From positions 5,335,501-5,399,500 of the forward strand of contig CP019636.1 of NCBI GenBank assembly GCA_002163975.1: a stretch of 64,000 nucleotides of DNA, read 5' to 3'. The DNA comes from Nostocales cyanobacterium HT-58-2. GTDB lineage: Bacteria > Cyanobacteriota > Cyanobacteriia > Cyanobacteriales > Nostocaceae. The notes beneath the pieces were generated by a model, which was given only the letters and a program-made list of their open reading frames with translations, did not search any database and was not told the DNA's origin. Position numbers and translations under genes: made by a program. Below are positions 1 through 8,504 of this stretch, piece after piece (within the stretch, counting starts at the first letter, position 1; every line of letters starts with the position of its first letter).

Positions 1-1
1 T

Positions 2-775
2 CAAGGAGATTTACTCTTAGAAAACTTTAGCGGAGTCCTTTTTGCAGAATTTGGTGCTGACAACAGTGCTGAGAATAATGCTTTGGCTAACGGTCCAGAT
101 GATTTAGTCAATCTGAACAATAATCCCATAAATCAGACTTCTACTTCTCCATTAGAAGTGTTTACTTCTGGTCAAAGTACAGTTGATGGGGTAGGTAGAA
201 ACTACTTTGGATTAGCAGGAACTAATGGGACAATTGTTGGTAATTTTGATATAGGTGCTAATCAAACTTTTGCTTTTGATTTCTCCTCTGTTCTAGACCT
301 ACAAACAGAAATAGATACACCTAAAGCCGAGAATGCTCAAGCTAGTTCAGATGTTGCTTTCTACTTATTCGACACTTCAGACGTACCTGTAGATGGTCTC
401 TCAGACCTTATTGAAAATTTATTAGATAACCCAAACAGTATTAACAGAAATCCATTGGCTTTCTTCTCGCTTGCAGGAAATCTAAGTACTCTTGGAGATG
501 ATTCCATTAATCAAAATGGTCAAGGTATTACTTTGACCAATAACTTTAGAAATATTACTTCTAATGGAAATTTTGAATTCGCTGAAGCTTTTTTTGAAGG
601 CTCTTTCCAACGCTATTTTGAGAAGCCAGCAAATGTCACTTTAATTACAACACGCAGAGGTCGAGGTAGAGTGACAGCGCCTGAACCTTCTACTAGCTTC
701 GCTTTAGTATCATTCTTGGCATTAGTCGCCATAGCTACCAAAGCTCAGCGTAAAGCAAAAGTAAAAGCAAGTTGA
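2..775 (+). CDS. PEP-CTERM-type surface protein, 5' end cut by the window edge
   Basis: The reading frame is open to the first base, so the true start and signal peptide lie outside the window; an internal TTG at 83 is not a credible start. At least 257 residues are visible. The C-terminus has the layout of a PEP-CTERM sorting signal: APEPSTS, a hydrophobic stretch (FALVSFLALVAIAT) and a basic tail (KAQRKAKVKAS). In that family the tail is recognised by an exosortase and the protein goes to the cell surface or extracellular matrix. The body is rich in Asn, Ser, Thr and Phe and holds the segments FGLAG, VGNFDIG and LFDTSDVP. These recur in the next gene, so the two are tandem paralogues. The body's function is not recognised. 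The PEP-CTERM call is secure; the role is unknown. Confidence 0.8.
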   Translation, partial: QGDLLLENFSGVLFAEFGADNSAENNALANGPDDLVNLNNNPINQTSTSPLEVFTSGQSTVDGVGRNYFGLAGTNGTIVGNFDIGANQTFAFDFSSVLDLQTEIDTPKAENAQASSDVAFYLFDTSDVPVDGLSDLIENLLDNPNSINRNPLAFFSLAGNLSTLGDDSINQNGQGITLTNNFRNITSNGNFEFAEAFFEGSFQRYFEKPANVTLITTRRGRGRVTAPEPSTSFALVSFLALVAIATKAQRKAKVKAS

Positions 776-848
776 GAAAATTACGAAATTTCCAGAGTGT
801 AGTGTGTAGATACTGAAAAGCCCACGTTGAAAGGTTTTGTATGTTTAG

Positions 849-878
849 CCCTAGACTTTTAGTCTAAGGGTATAATTT
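849..878 (+). terminator. Terminator-like hairpin between the paralogous pair
   Basis: CCC-TAGACT (849-857) pairs with AGTCTA-A-GGG (861-870) across a TTT loop, with a single bulged A. The stem is followed by TATAATTTTT. It sits after the first PEP-CTERM gene and about 30 nt before the start of the second. It could be a weak intrinsic terminator or an attenuator ahead of the second gene. Confidence 0.5.
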
Positions 879-898
879 TTGCAAAGAGGTTTTTTCTC

Positions 899-1783
899 AT
901 GGCTACCCCAAGTACTGCTACTTCTGCGCCCTCTACATCAGCCAATCAGGCTGTGACTTTTGCTCTTTCTTATGGAGATTTATTTTTAACAAACTTGAGC
1001 GAAAGCTTTTCCTCTATTGAAAGTGACAATCAGGCAGATACCTCAGCTTTTGCAGATGGTGGTACAGCGACTGTTCATAATGATGCAATTGTAGAAACTG
1101 ATGACACAGAAGTATTTACTTTTGCTACTAGCTCAGCTTCTGGTGAAAATATAACTCATTTTGGATTAGCACAAACTCATGCAACTACTGTTGGTAATTT
1201 TTCTATAAATGCTGGTAAGATTTTGTCTTTCAATTTCACATCGGCTATAGATTTAGAAACATCAATAGAGGTTCCACAAAAGATAGAGAATGTTAGTGTG
1301 ATAAGAGAAGTTTCTTTCTCTTTCTACGATACTTCTGATATCCCTAAAGAAAAGCTTTCAGAGTTTTTAGCTAATTTATTATCAGACCCAAATAGTATTC
1401 AAAAAAGCCCTTTAATATTCTTCTCTCTATCTGCTAATTTAACCACTTCGGGTAATGATAATTATTTGACAAGTAAGAAAAGCGAAAATGTGACTATCAG
1501 CACTGAATTCAAAGATTCTAATTTTGCAGGCAGTCAAAAATTCGCTAGCACTTTTGTTCGTGGTTCTGTGAAACACTCTTTTAATCGTCAAGCAAATGTC
1601 ACTTTAGTCGTCTTGAGAAATGGTCAAGCGAGAGTCGCTGCACCTGAACCAAAACAGACTTTCGCTTTACGTTCAATGCCTGCCTCTGCCCCACAGGGTG
1701 CAGTTACCCAAGGTAGACGACCAGGTGCTCCATCAAATCGCTATTCAGATAGAAAGGTCGTGAAGTACACTGTTGGGAAATAA
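899..1783 (+). CDS. Paralogue of the upstream PEP-CTERM protein, sorting signal degenerate
   Basis: A 294-residue protein of unknown function that matches the preceding gene block by block: YGDLFLTNLS against GDLLLENFSG, FGLAQTHATTVGNF against FGLAGTNGTIVGNF, FYDTSDIP against LFDTSDVP, and LLSDPNSI against LLDNPNSI. The ATG at 899 follows an AAAGAGG ribosome site, and an in-frame TAG lies a short way upstream, so no signal peptide can be added. The C-terminus keeps APEPKQTFAL, but the hydrophobic span is replaced by a polar, basic 40-residue tail ending KVVKYTVGK. This copy therefore appears to lack both the export signal and the membrane-spanning part of the PEP-CTERM tail. It is either a cytoplasmic derivative or a decaying duplicate. 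The composition matches its neighbour, so recent transfer is not suggested. Confidence 0.7.
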   Translation: MATPSTATSAPSTSANQAVTFALSYGDLFLTNLSESFSSIESDNQADTSAFADGGTATVHNDAIVETDDTEVFTFATSSASGENITHFGLAQTHATTVGNFSINAGKILSFNFTSAIDLETSIEVPQKIENVSVIREVSFSFYDTSDIPKEKLSEFLANLLSDPNSIQKSPLIFFSLSANLTTSGNDNYLTSKKSENVTISTEFKDSNFAGSQKFASTFVRGSVKHSFNRQANVTLVVLRNGQARVAAPEPKQTFALRSMPASAPQGAVTQGRRPGAPSNRYSDRKVVKYTVGK

Positions 1784-1889
1784 TTGCGATCGCATAACAG
1801 GGATCGCATAACAACACTCAAAAATCAAACTAGCTGGAGTAGCGCCAAAAAGCAAGAATATCTTTTGAGCCTCTTAGTAAAGATACTCA

Positions 1890-3047
1890 ATGAAAACATA
1901 CGATTGGATTGTTGTTGGTGCTGGTATTGCAGGTGCTGCACTCGCCTACGAACTCGCAAAAAAAGGCTGTAAAGTCCTTCTGTTAGATCAAAATGCGATC
2001 GCTAACAACGCGACTCGTTTTAGTTACGGTGGTTTAGCCTTTTGGTCTGGTACCACTCCACTCACTCGCCAATTGTGTGATGAAGGTATGGCACGTCATC
2101 GCATTTTGTCGGAGGAGTTGGACGCTGATACTGAGTTTCAGGAGTTAGACTTACTCTTAACTATTTCCGCCGAGGCAGATCCAGAGGCTGTAGCGGCGTC
2201 CTACAGTCGTTTTGCGATCCCTCCTAAATTACTTAGTGTTAAAGAAGCCTGTGAATTAGAACCTTTGTTAAATCAAGAAGAAATTGCAGGCGCTTTAACT
2301 GTCAAACACGGTCATATTCACCCAGAAAAAACTGCCCAAGCTTATATTGACGCTTTTTTGCGTGCTGGCGGTGAAATGGAGTTTACCCAAGTCGTGCAAA
2401 TAGTGCAAAAGGGCGTGACAACAACAAAAGAGACGTACTACGGTGCTCACACTGTAGTGTGCGCTGGTGGACTCAGCCGACAGTTCCTGAAATCATCTGG
2501 CATTTCCATGAAGCTGTATTTCACTCATGCAGAAATGATCGAAACTCCACCCGTGGATGTGCAACTGCGTACCCTAGTTATGCCTGCAAATCTTCAAAGG
2601 TTTCACTTGGAAGCAAACTCCACTAAAAATGACGAATTGTGGGAGCAACCAAGTCTAGAAATTATACCACCTATTTTAGATGCAGGCGCAATTCAATTTC
2701 GAGATGGGAGTTTTCGCCTTGGTCAAATCAGCCGTGCCCTTACAGATCCTCATGCCAATATTGACTCAGAGCAAAGCGAAGCTGCATTACGAGCAAGCAT
2801 CAGAAAAATTTTGCCTAAATTAGGCAATTTACCAGGAACTTGGCACCATTGTTTGGTGTCATTCAGTAATGATGCACTTCCCTTAATTGGTCTTATTCCG
2901 GAACGTGAAGACGTTCATGTTTTTTCTGGTTTCAGCAATCCCCTTGTGATTGTGCCACCCCTGGCTCAACGTTTTGCTAGTTGGATCTTTGGAATGGAAG
3001 ACGAAATCATTACCAAATTGTCCCCTGTTCGCTTTCAAGATTTTTGA
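1890..3047 (+). CDS. FAD-dependent amine oxidoreductase (DAO/glycine-oxidase family)
   Basis: A 385-residue flavoprotein. The N-terminus carries the dinucleotide-binding fingerprint VVGAGIAGAALAYEL (GAGIAG at residues 10-15), with an acidic/Asn end of the second strand (LLLDQN). This is typical of the D-amino-acid oxidase (DAO) superfamily, which includes glycine oxidase, sarcosine oxidase and DadA. The length fits single-domain members. The C-terminal region FSNDALPLIGLIPE followed by VFSGFSN resembles the second FAD-contact segment of the family (usually a Gly-rich GxxG motif). Such enzymes oxidise a secondary or primary amine to an imine and pass electrons to oxygen or a quinone; the substrate cannot be read from the sequence. 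The gene stands alone between the PEP-CTERM pair and the convergent protease operon. A second overlapping frame at 1784-1972 is not coding. Confidence 0.82.
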   Translation: MKTYDWIVVGAGIAGAALAYELAKKGCKVLLLDQNAIANNATRFSYGGLAFWSGTTPLTRQLCDEGMARHRILSEELDADTEFQELDLLLTISAEADPEAVAASYSRFAIPPKLLSVKEACELEPLLNQEEIAGALTVKHGHIHPEKTAQAYIDAFLRAGGEMEFTQVVQIVQKGVTTTKETYYGAHTVVCAGGLSRQFLKSSGISMKLYFTHAEMIETPPVDVQLRTLVMPANLQRFHLEANSTKNDELWEQPSLEIIPPILDAGAIQFRDGSFRLGQISRALTDPHANIDSEQSEAALRASIRKILPKLGNLPGTWHHCLVSFSNDALPLIGLIPEREDVHVFSGFSNPLVIVPPLAQRFASWIFGMEDEIITKLSPVRFQDF

Positions 3048-3048
3048 T

Positions 3049-3067
3049 AATGTTTATAATAAACATT
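3049..3067. terminator. Perfect 19-bp palindrome just after the oxidoreductase
   Basis: AATGTTTAT-A-ATAAACATT begins two bases after the oxidoreductase stop. The pairing is AT-only and there is no long T-tract, so this may be a weak terminator or a protein-binding site between convergent transcription units. Confidence 0.35.
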
Positions 3068-3091
3068 AAATAGTTGAGTTATGTGCTAAAG

Positions 3092-3135
3092 ATGATAAGC
3101 GAACAGTGATAGGCGAACAGTGATAAGCAAACAGG
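3092..3135. repeat. Short tandem repeat, about 14-bp unit, three copies
   Basis: The core GTGATARGCRAACA occurs three times head to tail (GATAAGCGAACA, GTGATAGGCGAACA, GTGATAAGCAAACA). It lies in the convergent gap between the oxidoreductase and the propeptide-like gene. A separate 13-bp direct duplication (AGACGTAGAATCT twice, about 3166-3191) covers the stop codon of the propeptide-like gene. Confidence 0.7.
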
Positions 3136-3174
3136 AATTGCTTTCTCTAGCACTTAAGGTTTTAGACGTAGAAT

Positions 3175-3570
3175 CTAGACGTAGAATCTATTAGTATCAT
3201 TCGCTGGAACAATCTCTTGTTCCTCCACTACGGCTTGGACTGCATCAGACGCAGCAAGAGCTTCAACACCAGCAGCAGAGATTTCAACAGGGATTGATCC
3301 CAGCGCGTCAGGACTATCGGCTAACTGTGTGCCTCCAAAGTCCTGGAGAATTTTGCCTATGTAATCTAGAGCTTGCTTGGCTGAGTTGCGTATCCCTTCC
3401 ATTGCAGCTTTCCTTTCAGCACGTGACTGCCGCAAGCTCATTGGCTTATCTAGATTTTCTACCTTGAGAAATACGATAATGTTGACCTTCTGTTGAGGTT
3501 CTAGATGACTTAGCCGACACGCAAACTCAGAACTGATCTTGTTTTTGCTAATTGTATTGTTATGATACAT
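3175..3570 (-). CDS. Free-standing subtilisin propeptide-like (I9-type) protein
   Basis: A 131-residue protein with no signal peptide. Its C-terminal half (residues about 85-120, SIPVEISAAGVEALAASD followed by VQAVVEEQEI) resembles the propeptide part of the adjacent subtilisin (ALPVATVEVTPKTLEALV followed by NVIAVLPNQKI). That layout, a beta strand, a helix with the 'xxLEALxxxxxV' pattern and a final strand, is that of the I9 inhibitor/propeptide fold, which acts as folding chaperone and inhibitor of S8 proteases. The ATG lies 21 nt after the protease stop, with AGGGAAG six bases before it, so the two genes form an operon. The inference is a trans-acting inhibitor or chaperone of the neighbouring protease. 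The fold call rests on pattern only. Confidence 0.6.
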   Translation of the reverse strand: MYHNNTISKNKISSEFACRLSHLEPQQKVNIIVFLKVENLDKPMSLRQSRAERKAAMEGIRNSAKQALDYIGKILQDFGGTQLADSPDALGSIPVEISAAGVEALAASDAVQAVVEEQEIVPANDTNRFYV

Positions 3571-3591
3571 GATGCACTTCCCTGATTGCCC

Positions 3592-4944
3592 TCAACTAAG
3601 AGCATTCAATGCTTCCAAGGGTTGGAGTAAGCCCCATCCCCAACGATTATCGGGGCGGCGGTTAGTTCCCCCTGGATGCTTTGCCGTTTCCTTGAGTACA
3701 TTCATAATATCTATTACAGATGCTGTTGGCTTAGCTGCCATTAATAAAGCTGCAACACCAGCAACATGAGGAGTTGCCATAGAAGTGCCATCCATATAGT
3801 TGTATTCGTAGGTTCCGTGATGTGTTTTCGTTGGCGGTATACAGGAATAAACCTGAGCACCTGGGGCAACAACGTCAGGCTTCGTTACAACACCGTGTGG
3901 TTCGTCTCCAGGAAACACGAGGCTAGCCCCGCTACTGAAAAATGCGACATCAACCTTGCTGTCTGGCAGTTTTTCTATTGCACCCACGCTAAAGGCATTA
4001 TGAGCATTGCCAGGTGAGCTAGTATTACCGTGGTTTTCATTGCCGATCGCTACTACAGGTAAAATACCATACTGCTTCACCAGTATGTCAAGTACTTCGG
4101 CAAACAACGGTTCGTAGTAACTTAAACCAAGGGACATATTGATAATATCAGCCCCTCTTTCGATAGCCCAAGAAATACCTTCTAGTAAGGTTCGCAAAGT
4201 CGTATCTCCTATCAGGACGCCAGCAACGAGCAGATTTGCTTGCGGCGCAACACCAATAGACAGACCTTGTGGGGTCTTTCCTCCGGCGATCGTGCCACAA
4301 ACGTGAGTACCGTGCAGTCCGCAGTCAAAAGCTGGAGAGGCATTAATCCGCCTACCAAGGGGATCAATAACCACAAACTCTTTGACTCGTTTTTCAAGTG
4401 CTGGATGGGCTGCATACACGCCTGTATCTAGCACCGCCACATTGATGTTCTCGCCCGTGGTTGTCTCCCATAATTTGGGAATCTCAAGCTGTTTCAATCC
4501 CCAAGTCACGTTGTCTTTGTTTTCCTCAGCAAATAACTCAGAATACTCAACTCTCCGGGGTTGGATCAGATGAATTTTTTGGTTGGGCAAAACAGCAATG
4601 ACATTGGGTTGTTCCACCAAAGCTTCTAGAGTCTTGGGAGTCACTTCAACTGTCGCCACTGGCAATGCCCCAGAACCAATCGTGGAGACTGCTAGACGTT
4701 CATCCTCATAACCAAGATCGTGACTAGCTTCGTGATAATCATCAAAAATCTCTGCGGCTACTCGGATAGCTGCCTGCTGCTGAACCTGAACTAGCCGCTT
4801 TTTCAGCTCGCGCAGACGACCCCTTGGCGGTAAACCTTCAACAGGCGGTGCTTCGTAGATCACAATTGCATCCCGCTTCTCATCTTGCCCCATCTCGGCA
4901 AGAAAGGGCTCAAAAGCTGGTGATATCTTGTTTTCTGGATTCAT
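3592..4944 (-). CDS. Subtilisin-like serine protease (S8 family)
   Basis: A 450-residue S8 peptidase. The catalytic triad is visible: Asp173 in NVAVLDTGV, His211 in HGTHVCGTIAGG and Ser388 in DGTSMATPHVAG, with the oxyanion Asn302 in AIGNENHG. Residues 1 to about 135 form a pro-region with a helical, charged segment (RGRLRELKKRLVQVQQQ) and an I9-like end. No Sec signal peptide or transmembrane span is seen, so the enzyme may be cytoplasmic or exported by another route. The family hydrolyses peptide bonds broadly. A GAGG-type ribosome site lies about ten bases before the ATG. The gene is co-transcribed with the propeptide-like gene downstream. An intact triad and full-length catalytic domain argue for an active enzyme. 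Confidence 0.93.
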   Translation of the reverse strand: MNPENKISPAFEPFLAEMGQDEKRDAIVIYEAPPVEGLPPRGRLRELKKRLVQVQQQAAIRVAAEIFDDYHEASHDLGYEDERLAVSTIGSGALPVATVEVTPKTLEALVEQPNVIAVLPNQKIHLIQPRRVEYSELFAEENKDNVTWGLKQLEIPKLWETTTGENINVAVLDTGVYAAHPALEKRVKEFVVIDPLGRRINASPAFDCGLHGTHVCGTIAGGKTPQGLSIGVAPQANLLVAGVLIGDTTLRTLLEGISWAIERGADIINMSLGLSYYEPLFAEVLDILVKQYGILPVVAIGNENHGNTSSPGNAHNAFSVGAIEKLPDSKVDVAFFSSGASLVFPGDEPHGVVTKPDVVAPGAQVYSCIPPTKTHHGTYEYNYMDGTSMATPHVAGVAALLMAAKPTASVIDIMNVLKETAKHPGGTNRRPDNRWGWGLLQPLEALNALS

Positions 4945-5335
4945 TGCGATCTACCTCTTCCTCAATTAAGTTTCCTCGGCTCAGGTTTTGACTATAGTGT
5001 GATTGCGGATTTTTTACTCTACCTATGTATTGCTTTTTCAGGCAGATATTTCCTGCTCAGAAATCCTGGCAGAGAAAATGCCCAAGCTCCTTGTTGGTTG
5101 AGGAATTGCCGCTTTACTAATTAGCCACTAAACAGGTGGACGAAATTCTCTTCCATCTGTCTCCTACCTGCTTTTAAAAATAGCAAAAATTTAAATAATA
5201 TGAATTTTTAATAAAACTTTTATTTTTATTTTCTAAAGTATGTTAAAGCATTGTGTTAATGATTTTTTCACACATGGGAGTATTAACGTTGTTATAAACT
5301 TTCAACGTTATTCAGTATTATCTAAAGTTTAACCT
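4945..5335. other. Intergenic, no gene seen
   Basis: This AT-rich stretch of about 390 bp lies between the protease start and the end of the coiled-coil membrane protein. It holds the protease ribosome site and presumably its promoter. No open frame, RNA fold or repeat was recognised. Confidence 0.6.
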
Positions 5336-6124
5336 CTACTCTACATACTGCTTAAATCGTACTTCTACATTAATCTTTTCAGAAGCCAAAATCGCTGCTG
5401 CTTCTTGTAAAAGCTGATTCTGTTCTTGTTGAATTTCCTCCAGCCTGGTCGAAATTTCTACCAATCTTTGCTGCTGATGGTTGTGAATTTGTGGAGAAAC
5501 TACAGGCAGAAAAGTTGGTATATTATCAGTTGTTTTTGTCTTTGTATCAGTCAGTTGTTTAACAGCCAAGCTACTAACTTTAGTAAATAATAAAAAGCTA
5601 GCTTTCAAAAAACCTTGAAGTAATTTGAAAGGAACTCGCAACAGCGACAAACTAGCTGACTCAATTATACGACCGATTGCCCTGATAAGAGTCCAAACTA
5701 GAGCGAGAGCGAAAACTAGAATCACTAAACTGATGATTGGGTGGTTAGCCGCCCAATTAAGAATTTGAACAAGCCGCATAAGTGTAGAGTGTTGTTCAAA
5801 CCAATGACCTATAGAAGAAGAAATCGCTGTTTGAACTGCCGTTGATGTTGTGTTTTTTACTTCTTCCGCAGATTGCAATGTTTGTTCAACAGAAGCTTTA
5901 GCTTGCCCAAAGTTTGTCGTTATTGTATCAACAGCTTGACTAGTCGCCTGAGTTGCTGTTTGCTTCCAAGACTCTCCCATTTGCTGCGCTGATTGAGTCA
6001 GAGAGTTAACACTCTGGTTTACAAAATCTTTTGTCTGCTGAAAATGTTGCAAAACTTTTTCAGATAGATTTATGTTTTTATCTAAATAAGGAGTTTTGAC
6101 TGGAAGTTCCATAAAGTCTTTCAT
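5336..6124 (-). CDS. Coiled-coil membrane protein of unknown function
   Basis: A 262-residue protein. The ATG at 6124 is preferred over a TTG 15 bases upstream; neither has a strong ribosome site. Residues about 20-100 are a long amphipathic helix rich in Gln, Ser, Thr and Ala (QQTKDFVNQSVNSLTQSAQQ), resembling phasin- or apolipoprotein-like helices. Next comes a hydrophobic span (IISLVILVFALALVWTLI), then a second hydrophobic or amphipathic segment around SASLSLLRVPFKLLQGFL. The C-terminus is another Gln/Glu coiled coil (RLEEIQQEQNQLLQEAAAIL). The topology suggests a membrane-anchored scaffold. No enzyme motif is present and no family is recognised. It is a solitary gene with long spacers on both sides, in particular about 1 kb upstream. 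Confidence 0.65.
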   Translation of the reverse strand: MKDFMELPVKTPYLDKNINLSEKVLQHFQQTKDFVNQSVNSLTQSAQQMGESWKQTATQATSQAVDTITTNFGQAKASVEQTLQSAEEVKNTTSTAVQTAISSSIGHWFEQHSTLMRLVQILNWAANHPIISLVILVFALALVWTLIRAIGRIIESASLSLLRVPFKLLQGFLKASFLLFTKVSSLAVKQLTDTKTKTTDNIPTFLPVVSPQIHNHQQQRLVEISTRLEEIQQEQNQLLQEAAAILASEKINVEVRFKQYVE

Positions 6125-7134
6125 GATGAGTGGTAACAAGTGAAATCATTAACCTGTTCTATGTAATCAATGATTTGTTTAACTTATTTGTAAAATTTAT
6201 GCAAAAAATATTCTTTCTCTAGATAGAAGTGCATGAATAAGAATTACCGAACACTAAATCGGATCAGGAATTGTTGTATTCTTCTCAGGAATGCCCACGC
6301 TTCGATTTGTAGTCTAATCATAAGAATAAGCACTCTGAAGTACCATACTTGGCTGTCACTTCTACGCTGTCACTTATACAAGTCCGTCTTAAGTAAGTAA
6401 TAATTATCACTCTTAAGTTAGAAGTAATAGATATTACCTATTGTTACAAATAAAACAAGGTTCAGTTAAGATAGCAAGCGCTTGTCACTATACTACCTTG
6501 ATTATTTTCATGACCATCTGAAGGTCTTTTCTTCAGGGTGCATTTACTTTGTTTACGTTGATATAGAAATATAACACCCTAAATTTATGAACAACTATGT
6601 GTTTTTTAAAGAAACTAAACAAGACTGCTGATAAGCAATGTCATTATCAGATATGTTTTTCATAAAATCTTAGCATTTCTTGCACAATGCCAAAGTTCTT
6701 TGTTGTTTACAGATCGTCAAGAATGCTATGTCGCAAATACTTAGCATAATTAACTTATTTTCTCAACGTTTACAGTCTATTTTGCCTCAGTATTTATTAC
6801 ATAAAGGCATCATATATTAAGAAAAAGTCTTATAATCCGACTTCCTAACCTGCAACATTCTTGAGTCATCTACCGTCATATATCTTATGAATAGAGTAAT
6901 TTATTTGTTGAACGCACTCACTCTGTGTCTGCGTTTCATGCTTTGTCTTGAGTTGTAAAAGCGTAGCAGACTCCAACTGCTGGCTAACAAAAAACAACGT
7001 AAAAACTTTGCTTTTTTTAGGAAATTTTTTAAACCAGGATGTCGAAAAATTAAAAAAATATTTTAACAAAATGATTTTAATTTGGAACTTATTTGTTTTC
7101 AACCCCCTACACCCTTGTTTAGTGGAGGTTAATC
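6125..7134. other. Long intergenic region, no gene seen
   Basis: This is about 1 kb of AT-rich DNA between divergently transcribed genes, so it should contain both promoters. Two overlapping frames at its right end (6866-7142, both strands) are low-complexity and Phe/Lys-rich, and look like chance frames. The only assignable element is the ribosome site at its extreme right. Confidence 0.55.
7124..7128 (+). promoter_or_regulatory. Strong ribosome site fixing a TTG start
   Basis: GGAGG sits six bases before TTG at 7135, and no in-frame ATG exists before the signal peptide. This supports initiation at TTG for the following PEP-CTERM protein. Confidence 0.75.
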
Positions 7135-8424
7135 TTGTTTAAATCCCGTGTCACAAAAACCATAATTGCATTTTCATCCTATGGTGCAGCAGTACTCACT
7201 GCGCCTCAGCAGGCTTTTGCTCAACTTAATATAGGGCGCTATGGTGTCCAACCAGGACTAGAGCAAAACTATCTCCAGTACCAGATATCAGGGCAGGATT
7301 TGAGTCAAATGCGAGCCATTCCTGGATGTGATGTGGGCTCTGGTGCTGGCTGTAACAAGACTGCAACGGTACTCCAGGAATTAGTTGAGTCTAACGGCGG
7401 ATCTAGCTACCAAGAGTTGCTAATAAGAGCGGCTGGTGGAGAGCAAAACTTCCGCAATTTTGCTTCTTTTTATGGAAATAATCCTAATCTGTCTCAAGTG
7501 CCGTACGCCTCATTCTGGCAAAATGACAACCCAGATATTTTAGATGGATATCGTTACCTTCTTGGGCAGACGGTGAGCCGGGCTCCCCAACCAGGCTTGG
7601 GACAAGTGACTAAGAATTTTTACTGGGCACCAGAAGGAGCTGGCAACTCGCTTGACCCTCGTAGTGGTTTACTGAATTTGAAATACTCTTATGGGCGTTT
7701 GTTGTTAGAAGAGGTGGCAAAAATCCCTAACTGGAAGCAGCAGATTCAGTCTCAGGATTTGCCGCCAGAGGTCAAGCAGTTTTATGCAAGTAACGTATCT
7801 CAAGGGTTACGTGCGTTAAATAGTGGAGATGAGAGTCAACTTGAAGGAAAACTTCTCGAAGTTCTCTCCTTACCATTCTCCCCAGATGGAGCAGAGTACA
7901 ACCGTCCAAATATCGGTGTGCCTCGGGAGTTTAACGAGATTATTGGGCAAGGTCTTCCAGGAGATGTCTTTGTAGCAGAAGCTCCAATATTTCCCGAAGG
8001 AGACGTGATAAGCCAGGAGATTCTTCCCAGCCCTGAAGGAGAAGTCTTGGGACAGGAACGCCCGGGTAGTGGGTTTCCATTCTGGGTTCTTGGTGGAATT
8101 CCCTTACTTCTTCTACCTTTTCTGTTTGGCGGTGGAGATGATTCTTCAGATAGAGTAGCCGTGTCACCACCACCCAGTGGAGGCGAAACTCCGCCACCTG
8201 TTGGTCAACCACCTGGAGGAGATGTGACTCCACCACCTGTCGGTCAGCCACCTGGAGGAGATGTGACTCCACCACCTGTTGGTCAGCCACCCGGTGGAGG
8301 TGTACAGCCAATACCAGAACCATCGACGTTAACACCTCTTGTGTTAATGACGATGATCATGTCCATGCTTAGTTACAGAAAGTGGCGTAAGCAGGAGTAT
8401 AAAAATGTAAGGGTGTTGAGGTAA
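7135..8424 (+). CDS. PEP-CTERM surface protein with proline-rich repeats, TTG start
   Basis: A 429-residue exported protein. The N-terminus is a signal peptide (basic TK, then a hydrophobic IIAFSSYGAAVLTA) with likely cleavage after QQAFA. Residues about 30-270 form an unrecognised globular domain with Gly/Asn/Gln-rich loops and a Cys pair (GCDVGSGAGC). A hydrophobic segment (FPFWVLGGIPLLLLPFLFGG, about 305-325) follows. Next is a Pro/Gly tract with three PPPVGQPPGGDVT-like repeats, and last a PEP-CTERM signal: PEPST, the hydrophobic span LVLMTMIMSMLSY, and the basic tail RKWRKQ. A second membrane span before the repeats is unusual. GGAGG six bases upstream supports the TTG start. The inferred role is a cell-envelope or matrix protein; the activity is unknown. 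Confidence 0.8.
   Translation: MFKSRVTKTIIAFSSYGAAVLTAPQQAFAQLNIGRYGVQPGLEQNYLQYQISGQDLSQMRAIPGCDVGSGAGCNKTATVLQELVESNGGSSYQELLIRAAGGEQNFRNFASFYGNNPNLSQVPYASFWQNDNPDILDGYRYLLGQTVSRAPQPGLGQVTKNFYWAPEGAGNSLDPRSGLLNLKYSYGRLLLEEVAKIPNWKQQIQSQDLPPEVKQFYASNVSQGLRALNSGDESQLEGKLLEVLSLPFSPDGAEYNRPNIGVPREFNEIIGQGLPGDVFVAEAPIFPEGDVISQEILPSPEGEVLGQERPGSGFPFWVLGGIPLLLLPFLFGGGDDSSDRVAVSPPPSGGETPPPVGQPPGGDVTPPPVGQPPGGDVTPPPVGQPPGGGVQPIPEPSTLTPLVLMTMIMSMLSYRKWRKQEYKNVRVLR
8191..8307 (+). repeat. In-frame 39-bp tandem repeat, three copies
   Basis: Units at 8191-8229, 8230-8268 and 8269-8307 each encode 13 residues (PPPVGQPPGGDVT). The first two differ at a few positions; the third is more diverged at its 3' end. 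Such a run is prone to copy-number change, which would alter the length of the proline-rich stalk next to the sorting signal. Confidence 0.9.
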
Positions 8425-8504
8425 GGGTGTAGGAAATATTTTCAATTCTTTTATTCTTCACTCACAGCCCTATACTCCTGCTACCACAACATCAAAACAA
8501 ATCA

